This document shows positions 27,868 to 36,174 of a stretch of 64,000 nt of DNA, one piece after another (the stretch's first letter is position 1; every line of letters begins with the position of its first letter). Origin of the DNA: Nostoc indistinguendum CM1-VF10 (GTDB lineage Bacteria; Cyanobacteriota; Cyanobacteriia; Cyanobacteriales; Nostocaceae); assembly GCA_019359215.1 (NCBI GenBank), contig JAHHHS010000004.1, positions 102,939-166,938 on the forward strand. Direction: 5' to 3'. The notes under the pieces were generated by a model, which made no database searches, was not told the origin of the DNA, and was given only the letters and a program-made list of their open reading frames with translations. Both the position numbers and the translations under genes were made by a program.

Positions 27868-27887
27868 TCATGGCTGATAATACAAAG

Positions 27888-28134
27888 CTAGTTGCGCTTA
27901 ATAGGTTTGATTCTGGCGATCGCTGGTAGTAACATTTTTGGCTGCCAAAAAAGATAACAATATATTTGTTTTGCCTGACTATAAAACGAGAATAACTTTC
28001 CTTCACTCAATAAAGTATATGGTCGAACTGCTCTGAGAATCTCTGCAAATTTATCTTTTGTCGCAGTTTGAACTAAACCACTTACAGAATAACCTTGTAA
28101 ATGTGGAGGCAAGCGCCAGTTAATTGTGGGCTTT
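27888..28134 (-). pseudogene. Possible TylF-type O-methyltransferase fragment
   Basis: The minus strand encodes AEILRAVRPYTLLSEGKLFS then YSQAKQIY, resembling the PYTMLSKARLYSLYSLAK segment near the N-terminus of macrocin-O-methyltransferase-like proteins. The catalytic Rossmann part is absent. It is a short relic at best; the resemblance is from memory of the family and needs a profile search. Confidence 0.4.
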
Positions 28135-28398
28135 TTTAAACATCACGTCTTTTTCTTATAATGCAAAATCATTAATAGCCTAGCAAAATAGTTCAGTATG
28201 GGGCTATAGCTGTATTCTTGAAAGCGATTTTCCATCTTACCTCTAGGACAATACTTTCGGGTATGAAGTGCTAAAATGCTTACTGTGTATACATTATTAT
28301 ACCTTTTGCCCTCTTATTTTCAGATTTTGTGAGAAATCTGAAAAAGCTGTCTGTACTATTGATTTAAAAACAATTGCACAATTTTAGGGAAGATAACC
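28135..28398. other. Intergenic region before the GST gene
   Basis: No gene or repeat was recognised. The sequence is AT-rich, with a small hairpin-like CAGATTTTGTGAGAAATCTG at about 28321-28340. GGGAAG precedes the downstream ATG at 28399. Confidence 0.35.
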
Positions 28399-29097
28399 AT
28401 GATTGAGCTTTATTATTGGACAACTCCAAACGGTCATAAAATTACGATCTTCTTAGAAGAAGTCGGTTTGCAATATACCATAATTCCTGTGAATATTGGG
28501 GCTGGAGATCAATTTAAACCGGAATTTTTAAAGATTTCTCCTAATAATCGCATCCCTGCGATCGTTGACCACGAACCAGCAGATGGAGGTACGCCGATTT
28601 CAGTGTTTGAGTCTGGTGCAATCTTGCTGTATTTAGCAGAAAAAACCGGGAAATTAATCCCCCAAGATTTACGTAATCGCACTCAAGTTTTAGAATGGTT
28701 ATTCTGGCAAATGTCCGGGTTGGGGCCAATGGCGGGACAAAATCATCACTTTAGCACCTACGCTCCCGAAAAAATTGAATATGCCATTAACCGCTACGTG
28801 AATGAGACGGGACGCTTATATGCAGTGCTGAATAAGCAACTTGCAGATAGAGAATTTGTGGCTGGCAATTATTCTATCGCCGATATTGCTGCTTATCCCT
28901 GGATTCTGGGTCATGAACGCCAAAGCCAGAATCTAGAGGATTTTCCTCACGTCAAGCGGTGGTTTGAGACAATTAAAGCTCGTCCGGCAACGATTCGCGC
29001 CTATGAGAAAGCAGAAGCATTGAAAACTCAAGCGCTTGATCCAGATCAGTCACGAGATTTGTTATTTAACCAATCGGCGAAAACTATTCAACCTTGA
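28399..29097 (+). CDS. Glutathione S-transferase family protein (YfcG/YghU-like)
   Basis: The 232-residue protein has a thioredoxin-like N-terminal domain starting MIELYYWTTPNGHKITIFLEE, with RIPAIVDH (cis-proline) and FESGAILLYLAE (glutathione gamma-glutamyl contact). The C-terminal helical domain has YSIADIAAYPW (the N-capping aspartate box) and the partly aromatic WLFWQMSGLGPMAGQNHHF motif. The TPNG start is typical of bacterial Nu-class proteins such as YfcG, which act as disulfide reductases as well as transferases. Confidence 0.88.
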   Translation: MIELYYWTTPNGHKITIFLEEVGLQYTIIPVNIGAGDQFKPEFLKISPNNRIPAIVDHEPADGGTPISVFESGAILLYLAEKTGKLIPQDLRNRTQVLEWLFWQMSGLGPMAGQNHHFSTYAPEKIEYAINRYVNETGRLYAVLNKQLADREFVAGNYSIADIAAYPWILGHERQSQNLEDFPHVKRWFETIKARPATIRAYEKAEALKTQALDPDQSRDLLFNQSAKTIQP

Positions 29098-29158
29098 GCC
29101 TTTTAAATTGTCTTATAGCGCTTCTCATTCAGATGTTGTAGTACAACGATTGCGAGGT

Positions 29159-29187
29159 GTAAGGACACGGCAGTGCCGTGTCCTTAC
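29159..29187. repeat. 29-bp palindromic repeat
   Basis: GTAAGGACACGGCA (29159-29172) and TGCCGTGTCCTTAC (29174-29187) are perfect complements around one base. GAGGT and ACCTC lie just outside. This is an interspersed-repeat type and not a gene-specific operator. Confidence 0.65.
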
Positions 29188-29269
29188 GGGTGTACCTCAC
29201 GAGAACCGCCATACATATTATTGTGGCGATCGCTAAGTTAGTTCTAAACTCAGATCATCAGTCGCAACT

Positions 29270-29815
29270 ATGAGCAACGATTTCTCACTATCTTCCTTTC
29301 CTGAATTAGAAACAGAAAGGCTCCTTCTTCGTGAGACAACTTTGCAGGATGCTAAGGCTATCTTTGCTATATTCTCCGATCCAGCCGTGACTCAGTTTCA
29401 TGATCTTGATACTTTCACTTCTATTGAAGAAGCAATCGCTGTAATTGGACGTAGAGCCAAGCGCTTTGAGCAAAGAGAAGGAATTCGCTGGGGAATTGCC
29501 CGTAAGCAAGACAACGTTTTGATTGGTTCTTGTGGGTTTACGTGGAACCCACAAGAAAATTCTGCTGAGGTCGGTTATGAGCTTGCCAGTACTTTTTGGA
29601 GACAAGGCATAATGACTGAGGCAGTGCATACCATTTTGCAATTTGGTTTTAATAAAATGGATTTGCGTTTCATTGTTGCCCAAGTCATGCTGAACAACAT
29701 AGCTTCTAAAAACTTGCTAGAAAAGTTAGGTTTTCACAGTCAGGGTGTACTGGAACAGCATGGCTTTTTCAAAGGGCAGTTTCACGATCTAGAGCAATTT
29801 GTGCTTAATAAATAA
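29270..29815 (+). CDS. GNAT N-acetyltransferase, RimJ/RimL type
   Basis: The 181-residue protein begins with the RimJ/L pattern FPELETERLLLRETTLQDAKAIFAIFSDPAV. It contains GSCGFTWNPQENSAEVGYELASTFWRQGIMTEAV, the acetyl-CoA-binding segment, and NIASKNLLEKLGFHSQG near the end. It probably acetylates the N-terminus of a ribosomal or other protein, or a small amine; the target is unknown. Confidence 0.88.
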   Translation: MSNDFSLSSFPELETERLLLRETTLQDAKAIFAIFSDPAVTQFHDLDTFTSIEEAIAVIGRRAKRFEQREGIRWGIARKQDNVLIGSCGFTWNPQENSAEVGYELASTFWRQGIMTEAVHTILQFGFNKMDLRFIVAQVMLNNIASKNLLEKLGFHSQGVLEQHGFFKGQFHDLEQFVLNK

Positions 29816-29921
29816 AAAAACTGAGTGAGTAGGTTAGCAATGGATAGAGGCTGATGTTGAGTTTAGTTTTTTAGGTCAAGTTTGCTGACCGAAACACACT
29901 CATAATACAGAGCAACTAAAT

Positions 29922-31295
29922 TTATGTATGGGAGTTTTTAATTTTTAATTCCGAGCAAAGCGACGTGACTTGCGCCTGTAATTTTCCTTCTACTTGAAAC
30001 GGTAGTTGATGATAGTTGCTAAATTGATATTCTGGTGTCACCTTCCAATCATATCGTTGCAGCAACGTTGCCAAAAAAATCTTTATTTCCATCTTGGCAA
30101 ACTCCATTCCAATGCATATATGTTCGCCACCACCAAAACCAATTAAAGCAAAGGTGTCTTTTTTATCTTCTTCGCGGGGAGGGGCAAAGCGTTCTGGCTC
30201 AAAACTTTCTGGGTTAGTATAAATCTCGCTCATGCGATGCGTTAATCCTTGAGCAACAATCACCACCCAACCAGGAGGAATGCGGTATCCTGCGTATTCA
30301 ATTTCTTTTACAACTCCCCGAAACAGTACTACACCTGCGGGGTTGTAAAGTCGTTCTATTTCTTTCAAAAAATAAGTCATTTGATTAAGTTGCTTGAGGT
30401 ATCCCAACTTCAAAGGTTCATCTCCTACAACTTCTGCCAGTTCTTGGCGGAGTTTTTCACGCCATTGCGGGCGGGCTGCCAGTTCAACCATTGCCCACGT
30501 TAAGGATGTAGCAGTAGTGAAATGCGCTGCATTTAATAAGTGTATCAGTTCGTCTATAATCTGCGAGTCGGCTAAACCATTTCCCTCTTCATCTACTGCT
30601 GCCAAAAACAATCCTAATACCTCACAAGATTCTTGTAAGTTGCCTTGAAGTTTGCGCTCGCTGATAATTTTTTGTAAGAAAGCTTTAAGCTGACGACGAG
30701 CATTTTGGGAACGGCCATATTTTGTGAACGGTATATCTAACCGCAATAATGCTAATGCTCCCTGCGTCAAATTGTTATACAACTGTTCGACTTCCTCAAC
30801 TTCGCTTTGTAGTTGAACACCTAATAGTAGCCGAATCCCAATTCGCAATGCTAACTGATTAAATTCATTCTTGATAGAAATTGGGCTGCTTTCCATCCAG
30901 TTTTCTAGGCAGTTGTTAACTTCAGTTTGCATGATGTCAAAATAGTTAGCAATGGCTTTTCCATGAAACGCTGGAGCCATTAAGCGACGAGTACGGCGAT
31001 GTTCTTCACCATCTTGAAGCATCATTGGCTGCCCGAAAATATGCTCCATAGCCACTTTCCATCCTAAGTAGGAAGATACATGATCGGCTTGTTCTTGCAA
31101 AATTAGTCGATTTGCTTCCGTCCCTACCAAAACTGCATATTTCTTTCCTAAAATGCTGGTTTTAAAAACGGGCCCGTAGCGTTGGTAGTTCTTCGTCAGC
31201 CCCCATCCTTGAGTAGCAAATAATCGGAGAGTTTCACCTAAAATAGGTAGCCCAAAGCTACCGGGCATTTCTTCAGCTGGTTTTAGTTGTGTCAT
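29922..31295 (-). CDS. Cytochrome P450, CYP120-like
   Basis: The 457-residue haem-thiolate monooxygenase shows the ExxR helix (FLKEIERLYNP), the PERF segment (FEPERFAPPREE) and the haem loop FGGGEHICIGMEFAKME with the ligand Cys at about residue 394. The oxygen-activating helix reads LNAAHFTTATS, so His-Phe replaces the more usual Gly-x. Overall layout (MPGSFGLPILGETL, DGEEHRRTRRLMAPAFHG) is close to the CYP120/CYP26 group, whose cyanobacterial member hydroxylates retinoids. A retinoid or apocarotenoid substrate is a guess from that similarity. Confidence 0.88.
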   Translation of the reverse strand: MTQLKPAEEMPGSFGLPILGETLRLFATQGWGLTKNYQRYGPVFKTSILGKKYAVLVGTEANRLILQEQADHVSSYLGWKVAMEHIFGQPMMLQDGEEHRRTRRLMAPAFHGKAIANYFDIMQTEVNNCLENWMESSPISIKNEFNQLALRIGIRLLLGVQLQSEVEEVEQLYNNLTQGALALLRLDIPFTKYGRSQNARRQLKAFLQKIISERKLQGNLQESCEVLGLFLAAVDEEGNGLADSQIIDELIHLLNAAHFTTATSLTWAMVELAARPQWREKLRQELAEVVGDEPLKLGYLKQLNQMTYFLKEIERLYNPAGVVLFRGVVKEIEYAGYRIPPGWVVIVAQGLTHRMSEIYTNPESFEPERFAPPREEDKKDTFALIGFGGGEHICIGMEFAKMEIKIFLATLLQRYDWKVTPEYQFSNYHQLPFQVEGKLQAQVTSLCSELKIKNSHT

Positions 31296-31405
31296 TTTTT
31301 TAGACTATAGAACTAAAAGTGTGATGATAACTATTGAGTCTAGCTTTTACAAGATCATGCCGTCTCACGTTATCTTCCGAAAAGTAGCGTTATCTTCCGA
31401 AAAAT

Positions 31406-32302
31406 TCAGTGCAGTTTCTTAAATGCTTGAGGAGTGATGCCGATATATTTACGAAAAACCTTGGTAAAATGACTTTGACTTTGAAATCCTACTAGTTGGG
31501 AGACTTGTATAATTGATAATTCTCGCTTTGCAAGTAAATATTTTGCTCTTTCAACTCGACATTTAGTAATATATTGGTGGGGTGCTATTCCCATTGATTG
31601 CTTAAACAAGCTAGCAAAATAATGCGGACTTATCTGTGCGATCGCAGCAATTTCTGCTAGAGACAAATTTTGGTCTAAGTTATCGTTGATATGGGCGATC
31701 GCTTCTTTTAATTTATGTTTTGGTAATCCACCTGTGTATTCTCGAATAATGAATTTTTGCGTTGAGTAACGTTTTAATAAATGCACCGCCAGCAGATTTA
31801 CTGCTGACTCTATATACAAGGAACTATCAAATCCACTAGTTTCTATTTCTTGCTTGAGTGTCAGTCCAATTTGTTGAATCAGTGGATCGTGGGTTTGCAG
31901 TTGTTGTACAATTTCAACTGCATCAGCATTTACTGACTCGTAGGCAACACGAGTAATAATTGCTGGTTCAAGACCAACATGGATAAACCCTAATTCCGGT
32001 TCAAATTGTACTGCTGGAGAAATTTTATGAGCAGGAAAAATACCCACATCAGTTGCTGTATATGATTTATTTTGCCAGTGCCCGTTAATTTTTAATTTGG
32101 ACTGAAACTCTCTAGTATAAATGGTAATAATGTGCTGGAAAGGCGATGTTTCAGGGAGTTCATAGTTTGACTGGCGATGATAAGCAAAATAGAAACCATT
32201 CCAACCGGCGACTGGGCTGGAAATAATTAAAGGTTGGGGAAGGAAGTGTTTTAGCTTCTCTGGTTGGGCGGCATTAATTCTAAAAGGCTGCTCTATTTGC
32301 AT
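31406..32302 (-). CDS. AraC-family transcriptional regulator
   Basis: The 298-residue protein has a C-terminal AraC double helix-turn-helix at about 195-297: LSLAEIAAIAQISPHYFASLFKQSMGIAPHQYITKCRVERAKYLL and then LSIIQVSQLVGFQSQSHFTKVFRKYIGITPQAFKK. The N-terminal 190 residues form the ligand-binding part. It is adjacent to the P450 (same strand, 110 bases upstream) and divergent from the broken MFS gene, so it may control either. Confidence 0.9.
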   Translation of the reverse strand: MQIEQPFRINAAQPEKLKHFLPQPLIISSPVAGWNGFYFAYHRQSNYELPETSPFQHIITIYTREFQSKLKINGHWQNKSYTATDVGIFPAHKISPAVQFEPELGFIHVGLEPAIITRVAYESVNADAVEIVQQLQTHDPLIQQIGLTLKQEIETSGFDSSLYIESAVNLLAVHLLKRYSTQKFIIREYTGGLPKHKLKEAIAHINDNLDQNLSLAEIAAIAQISPHYFASLFKQSMGIAPHQYITKCRVERAKYLLAKRELSIIQVSQLVGFQSQSHFTKVFRKYIGITPQAFKKLH

Positions 32303-32425
32303 GACGATTCACACGCTTTTTTTCTATATAATATAAATTACCTAAGAAGGGGAAAGAAGGTTTACTAAACAGTAACTCTCTTACTTCTCCAGACCTTCCT
32401 CTTATGCAAAAAGTCTATTCTAGAA

Positions 32426-32776
32426 GTGCGAAAACTCAAACTACAGGAGAATATAGCAGTGGGTAGGTTAACAACAGATATAGTAGACAAGACTCCTGTC
32501 TCATTAGGGCTGTTGGGCGCTGCTGCTTTCATAGTAGTTGCTGATGCACGGGTGATTGACCCTCTACTGCATATTATTGCCAAAGAGTTCAAAGTCGGTG
32601 TTGGCAGTGCTGCGGTGATTATCTCAGCATATACGATTCCCTATGGGCTATTTCAGTTAGTCTATGGGCCATTAGGCGATGCCTACAGCAACTCCTTCGG
32701 AGAACGCATCGGCAAACTTAAAGTAATTACAGTAGCGCTGACGGCATTTGCTGTGAGTACTTCTGTTTGTGCTTAA
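32426..32776 (+). pseudogene. Truncated MFS transporter carrying a dispersed repeat
   Basis: The sequence encodes the first two to three membrane segments of a major facilitator (LGLLGAAAFIVVADARVIDPLL, VGSAAVIISAYTIPYGLFQLVYGPLGD...RIGKLKVI) and then stops at 32774-32776. The loop 2-3 motif GDRIGK is split by eight extra residues (AYSNSFGE) encoded by a 24-bp element at 32681-32704. IS630-type transposase debris follows directly, so the 3' part was probably lost by insertion and decay. Confidence 0.8.
32681..32704. repeat. 24-bp dispersed repeat inserted in HIP1 within the MFS gene
   Basis: The element lies between GGCGAT (32675-32680) and CGC (32705-32707). Removing it restores GCGATCGC and the transporter motif G-D-R-I-G. 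It is the same insertion site as the 21-bp elements but a longer variant. Confidence 0.78.
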
Positions 32777-32808
32777 ACCTTAAAAGATCACACTTACCAC
32801 AGAAGATC

Positions 32809-32919
32809 AAAGACCGAGTAGAAGTAATGAAGTTGGAATTAGCAGCTGTTAGAGAAGAAATTGACTTCTAATATTTAGACGAATCAGGTTTTGTGCATGG
32901 AGCAAACCTGGTCGTACCT
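32809..32919 (+). pseudogene. IS630-type transposase remnant
   Basis: The frame gives KLELAAVREEIDF, a stop, then YLDESGFVHGANLVVP. The (F/Y)xDESGF motif holds the second catalytic aspartate of IS630/Tc1 transposases. No other part of the element is recognisable. Confidence 0.65.
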
Positions 32920-32964
32920 AACAAATGATTGTTTGACCTTTCCCAATCCTGTTAGAATGCATCG

Positions 32965-33813
32965 ATGTCGAAAAAGCAAAATTTCTTAAACAAAAAACCC
33001 GGTTGGTCTTTGGATGAGCGAGATCCAAAGTTCATAGAATCTCTGATGCCTCTGTTGGGCTTTTTCTATCACTACTATTTCCGAGTTAAAACTAGTGGCT
33101 GGGATAATATTCCACCCCAAAAAAAAGTCCTATTTGTCGGTTCGCATAATGGGGGACTCGCGGCTCCCGATATGACAATGATGATGTACGACTGGTTCCG
33201 ACGATTTGGTGTGGAGCAACCTGTTTATGGTTTGATGCATCCCAAGGTTTGGCAGGTTAGCCCGCCATTAGGGCAACTGGTTGCTAAGGCTGGAGCAATT
33301 ATTGCTCATCCGAAAATGGCTTACACTGCCTTGCGCTCTGGAGCAAGTCTGCTAGTTTATCCAGGTGGAGCCGAAGATATCTTCCGACCGCATTACTTAC
33401 GTAACAAAATCTACTTTGCGGGGCGACAAGGATTTATCAAGTTAGCGTTGCGGGAAAATGTGCCGATTGTCCCTGTGATTTCTTGGGGCGCTCACGATAC
33501 GCTGATTATACTGGCTGACTGCTATAAAATTGTGCAGCAACTCCACGAATGGGGAATGCCTTGGCTGCTTGGAATTGATCCAGAAGTTTTTCCGATCTAT
33601 CTTGGACTGCCTTGGGGATTAGCAATTGGCCCGTTGCCTAACATTCCATTACCTGTGCCCATGTTCACGCGGGTTTGTCCAGCAATTGTATTTGAACGCT
33701 ACGGCTCTGAAGCAGCCAGCGATCGCCACTATGTCAATGAATGTTATGAATTAGTTGTTAGCCTGATGCAGCAAGAATTAGATCACTTAGTAAAACTAGC
33801 TGCTAGGTCCTAA
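32965..33813 (+). CDS. PlsC/DGAT-like acyltransferase
   Basis: The 282-residue protein belongs to the LPLAT superfamily. It shows the first block VLFVGSHNGGLAAPDMTMM (His and Asp as in the HX4D-type catalytic motif), SLLVYPGGAEDIFRP (third block) and RENVPIVPVISWG (fourth block). It is related to proteins that acylate lysophospholipid or diacylglycerol. No good ribosome site precedes the ATG at 32965, and the upstream sequence is transposase debris, so the native promoter may have been displaced. Confidence 0.82.
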   Translation: MSKKQNFLNKKPGWSLDERDPKFIESLMPLLGFFYHYYFRVKTSGWDNIPPQKKVLFVGSHNGGLAAPDMTMMMYDWFRRFGVEQPVYGLMHPKVWQVSPPLGQLVAKAGAIIAHPKMAYTALRSGASLLVYPGGAEDIFRPHYLRNKIYFAGRQGFIKLALRENVPIVPVISWGAHDTLIILADCYKIVQQLHEWGMPWLLGIDPEVFPIYLGLPWGLAIGPLPNIPLPVPMFTRVCPAIVFERYGSEAASDRHYVNECYELVVSLMQQELDHLVKLAARS

Positions 33814-33885
33814 AGCTATTGAGTAAAATTGGCACATCCAATTTCTAAGCAGTTTGATCCCAGAGGAGTAAGGACAGCACGAAAA

Positions 33886-33999
33886 TTACCTCGCCAACGT
33901 GAAAAGTGCCAAAGATAATGGTAGATTATGTCTCTGTCCGGCGCGGCGACGGGGGTCTTTTAGACCTGCAAAAGCTTTGATAATTTCGATTTCAGACAT
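33886..33999 (-). pseudogene. ISAs1-family transposase N-terminal remnant
   Basis: From ATG 33999 the minus strand encodes MSEIEIIKAFAGLKDPRRRA, continuing GQRHNLPLSLALFTLAR and a stop. This is the characteristic N-terminus of ISAs1-type transposases, with the DPRRRxGxRH motif. The DDE domain is missing. Confidence 0.7.
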
Positions 34000-34152
34000 G
34001 GTAATAGATGCTTGAAGTAGAACTGGCGCTGCATCTTACCATATCGCGTCTACATTTAGAATGAAATAGCCCTGGGGTGAAATAAAAGTGAGGAATCAGT
34101 AGTTATGAGTTAGAAGTTTTGAATCTTTAACTCCTAACTCCTAACTGTTTTG

Positions 34153-34413
34153 CTACCCACCGCTAACTGGTGGAATCAGCACGACTTCATCTCCGTCTTG
34201 TAATAGGGTATCTGGTTCGACAAATATCAAATTAATCCCAAACCTGGTGATGTCACGCCATTGGGAAAGTTCGGGGTGTTCAGCTATGAGGCGATCGCAT
34301 ACTGTTTTGACTGGCATACTATTGGGAAATTCCAGCACCAGTTCCGAAACCCTAAAGGCTTCTTGATAAGCAGCGAACAATTTGACGGTAACGGTGATTG
34401 CAGATTTAGACAT
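34153..34413 (-). CDS. moaD: MoaD/ThiS-family sulfur carrier
   Basis: The 86-residue beta-grasp protein ends in PPVSGG, the di-glycine tail that is thiocarboxylated to carry sulfur for molybdopterin synthase. VKLFAAYQEAF at the start and GDEVVLIPPVSGG at the end fit MoaD better than ThiS. The frame is open to 34458, but the start MSKSAITVTVKLF at 34413 gives the usual length. No MoaE lies adjacent. Confidence 0.8.
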   Translation of the reverse strand: MSKSAITVTVKLFAAYQEAFRVSELVLEFPNSMPVKTVCDRLIAEHPELSQWRDITRFGINLIFVEPDTLLQDGDEVVLIPPVSGG

Positions 34414-34522
34414 ATAACATGCTTTGGCAGTACCAGCAAGTAGTTTAATACTTGACAAGCACCCTGAATTGGGCTTAATTATATATTACTAAGTACATAA
34501 TTTCATAGCGAAAAAATGTTTC

Positions 34523-34690
34523 TTAATCCAACATTTCTGGGTTAATTCCTAAAGCGTTGAGTTATTCAACAGAGAGCGATGTCTCCAACGGGCTACGCCT
34601 ACGCAATTTCTCTACAATTCTCTCCCGCTTTTGTCGCTCAACTTCCGCTCTTTGTCGCTCAATCACAGCTCGTTCCTCACCTGTTAGGTT
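34523..34690 (-). pseudogene. C-terminal remnant of a Uma2-family gene, with inserted repeat
   Basis: The minus strand encodes the charged coiled tail EERAVIERQRAEVERQKRER continuing IVEKLR, and ends LNALGINPEMLD with a stop. This tail is typical of Nostoc Uma2 (DUF820) proteins. It is interrupted by a 21-bp repeat (34581-34601) between GCGAT and CGC, and by a likely CAA-to-TAA change just after. The nuclease domain is absent. Confidence 0.7.
34581..34601. repeat. Small dispersed repeat in HIP1 within the Uma2 remnant
   Basis: The 21-bp element lies between GCGAT (34576-34580) and CGC (34602-34604). Without it the minus-strand codons read E-K-L-R-S-L, as in related Uma2 tails. Confidence 0.75.
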
Positions 34691-34951
34691 TATATGACTT
34701 TTATTGTAAATTATGATTTTCTATACTACAGAAAGTTGGCACTTCTTTTATATTACAAATATGATACGTTATATAAAATTAATCTAGATAAAAAAATGGA
34801 CTCGTCTGACATCATTACACAGTAAAGCTAGTTGAGAATATGCGAAAAATTATTTTTTAAAAGAAGTAAGTAACAATGTAGGGTACGTTAAATTTTAGCA
34901 ACACACCCTACCTGTTACGATATCTTACAGCATTGGTTTAGCTGCTGATTT

Positions 34952-35632
34952 TCATGAAACACTAGGATCATCAGCAGTTTTGATTTCTCGCAAAATTCGT
35001 TCGACTTGGTTAACTTTTTCACCTCTATTCTGTTCTTTGAAGATATTTAAAGCTTTTTCTAAAGAAGATAACGCCTCGTCTTTTTTATTCGTTTGCCACA
35101 ATGCCAGCGCAAAATTAGTCAGTCCCTCGCCATAATTAGGATTAATTTCTAGAGCTTTTTTATATTCACTAATGGCTTCTTCCCAGCGACTTTGGCTTGC
35201 GTAAACCATACCCATCGCATTGTGAGCGAGAGCGTATTTTGGCTGGAGGCGAATGGCTTCTTGATAAAAGCTAATTGCTTCTTGTGGTTTCTTTTGCCGG
35301 AAAAGCACATTTCCTAATTGAAAGTGTCCGAAGGCATCGTCTGGAAATTGTTTAACGAATTTGCGAAAATTTTCCTCTGCACCTGCTAAGTCTCCCTGAT
35401 TAAATAAAGCATTGGCTTGTTGCAGCATCTGCGATCGCTGTGATGAACCTGTGTCTGAAAACTGTGCTAGTTTTTGTGGTTGTCTCTGTGGATACTGTTC
35501 AGACGAATCCAAAGAAACTTTTGCAGGAACTGCTAACACTAATGGTGATATCCCCATTACAGTGATAATACTCAGCGTCATGCCGCTAAAAGATTGAACA
35601 ACTGCTGATTTCAGTTTGCGCTTTACTTTCAT
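34952..35632 (-). CDS. Secreted or periplasmic TPR protein
   Basis: The 226-residue protein has a basic N-terminus and hydrophobic segment (MTLSIITVMGISPLVLAVPA) that looks like a signal peptide cleaved near residue 36. At least four tetratricopeptide repeats follow from about residue 66: QANALFNQGDLAGAEENFRKFV, FGHFQLGNVLFRQKKPQEAIS, ALAHNAMGMVYASQSRWEEAIS and GEGLTNFALALWQTNKKDEAL. It probably serves as a scaffold for protein contacts; the partner is unknown. Confidence 0.82.
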   Translation of the reverse strand: MKVKRKLKSAVVQSFSGMTLSIITVMGISPLVLAVPAKVSLDSSEQYPQRQPQKLAQFSDTGSSQRSQMLQQANALFNQGDLAGAEENFRKFVKQFPDDAFGHFQLGNVLFRQKKPQEAISFYQEAIRLQPKYALAHNAMGMVYASQSRWEEAISEYKKALEINPNYGEGLTNFALALWQTNKKDEALSSLEKALNIFKEQNRGEKVNQVERILREIKTADDPSVS

Positions 35633-36174
35633 CGCTCTGAATGCCTCAATAATGTTCTATTCTTATAATAATGTGAGGATGCATTAGTAAGTCTGCAATG
35701 CACTAAAAAGTTTGTCAATACGCTAACTGCACGGTGTAATTAAAATTTTAGGTACGGGCGATCGCGCCTATTTCTTTTATAAGAATAAATTTGTATGTGT
35801 ATACTTATGTATTAGTTAAGTAAACAACGGTAAGAGATTCTGCCCGTCTTCCAATATACCAAGGTGCTGTAGTTTTCATTGTTTTATCTCCAGTCTCGAT
35901 CGGCAAATTTAGAAACTAACTGATTAGTATGCTATCTACTCCAAAAATCATCAACTTCCTGAAAATAGGGCCAGCATGAGAGTGAAATTCCGTCATTAAT
36001 ACTATAAAAATTGCTTCACCTCTTTGCCCCAGTGCATCTTTCATTTATAGACCTATTTTAATTGACCCTGTTTAGCTAAGGGCAGGCTGTTTTGCCTACC
36101 CTACATACAGTATTAAGAATTGCTTTGTGTTAGTTTGTCCTTAACAGATTCCTATTTTGGGAAATTTGCATTAC
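35633..36174. other. Intergenic region between the TPR protein and acs genes
   Basis: No gene was found. An imperfect hairpin GGGCAGGC...GCCTACCC at about 36080-36102 lies about 75 bases past the acs stop on the minus strand and may end its transcript. The remainder is AT-rich without recognisable repeats. Confidence 0.45.

Larger units (their letters stand above)
34414..34951. other. Region with a Uma2 remnant and repeats
   Basis: Apart from the Uma2 C-terminal remnant (34523-34690), this contains AT-rich sequence and a fold-back GTAGGGT...ACCCTAC at about 34877-34911, which may terminate the TPR gene read from the right. Confidence 0.5.

Noticed and set aside
32933..32958. TTGACC and TAGAAT upstream of the acyltransferase as a promoter
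   Set aside because: The spacing is only 14 bases and the start codon follows within 7 bases, so it is not a convincing promoter.
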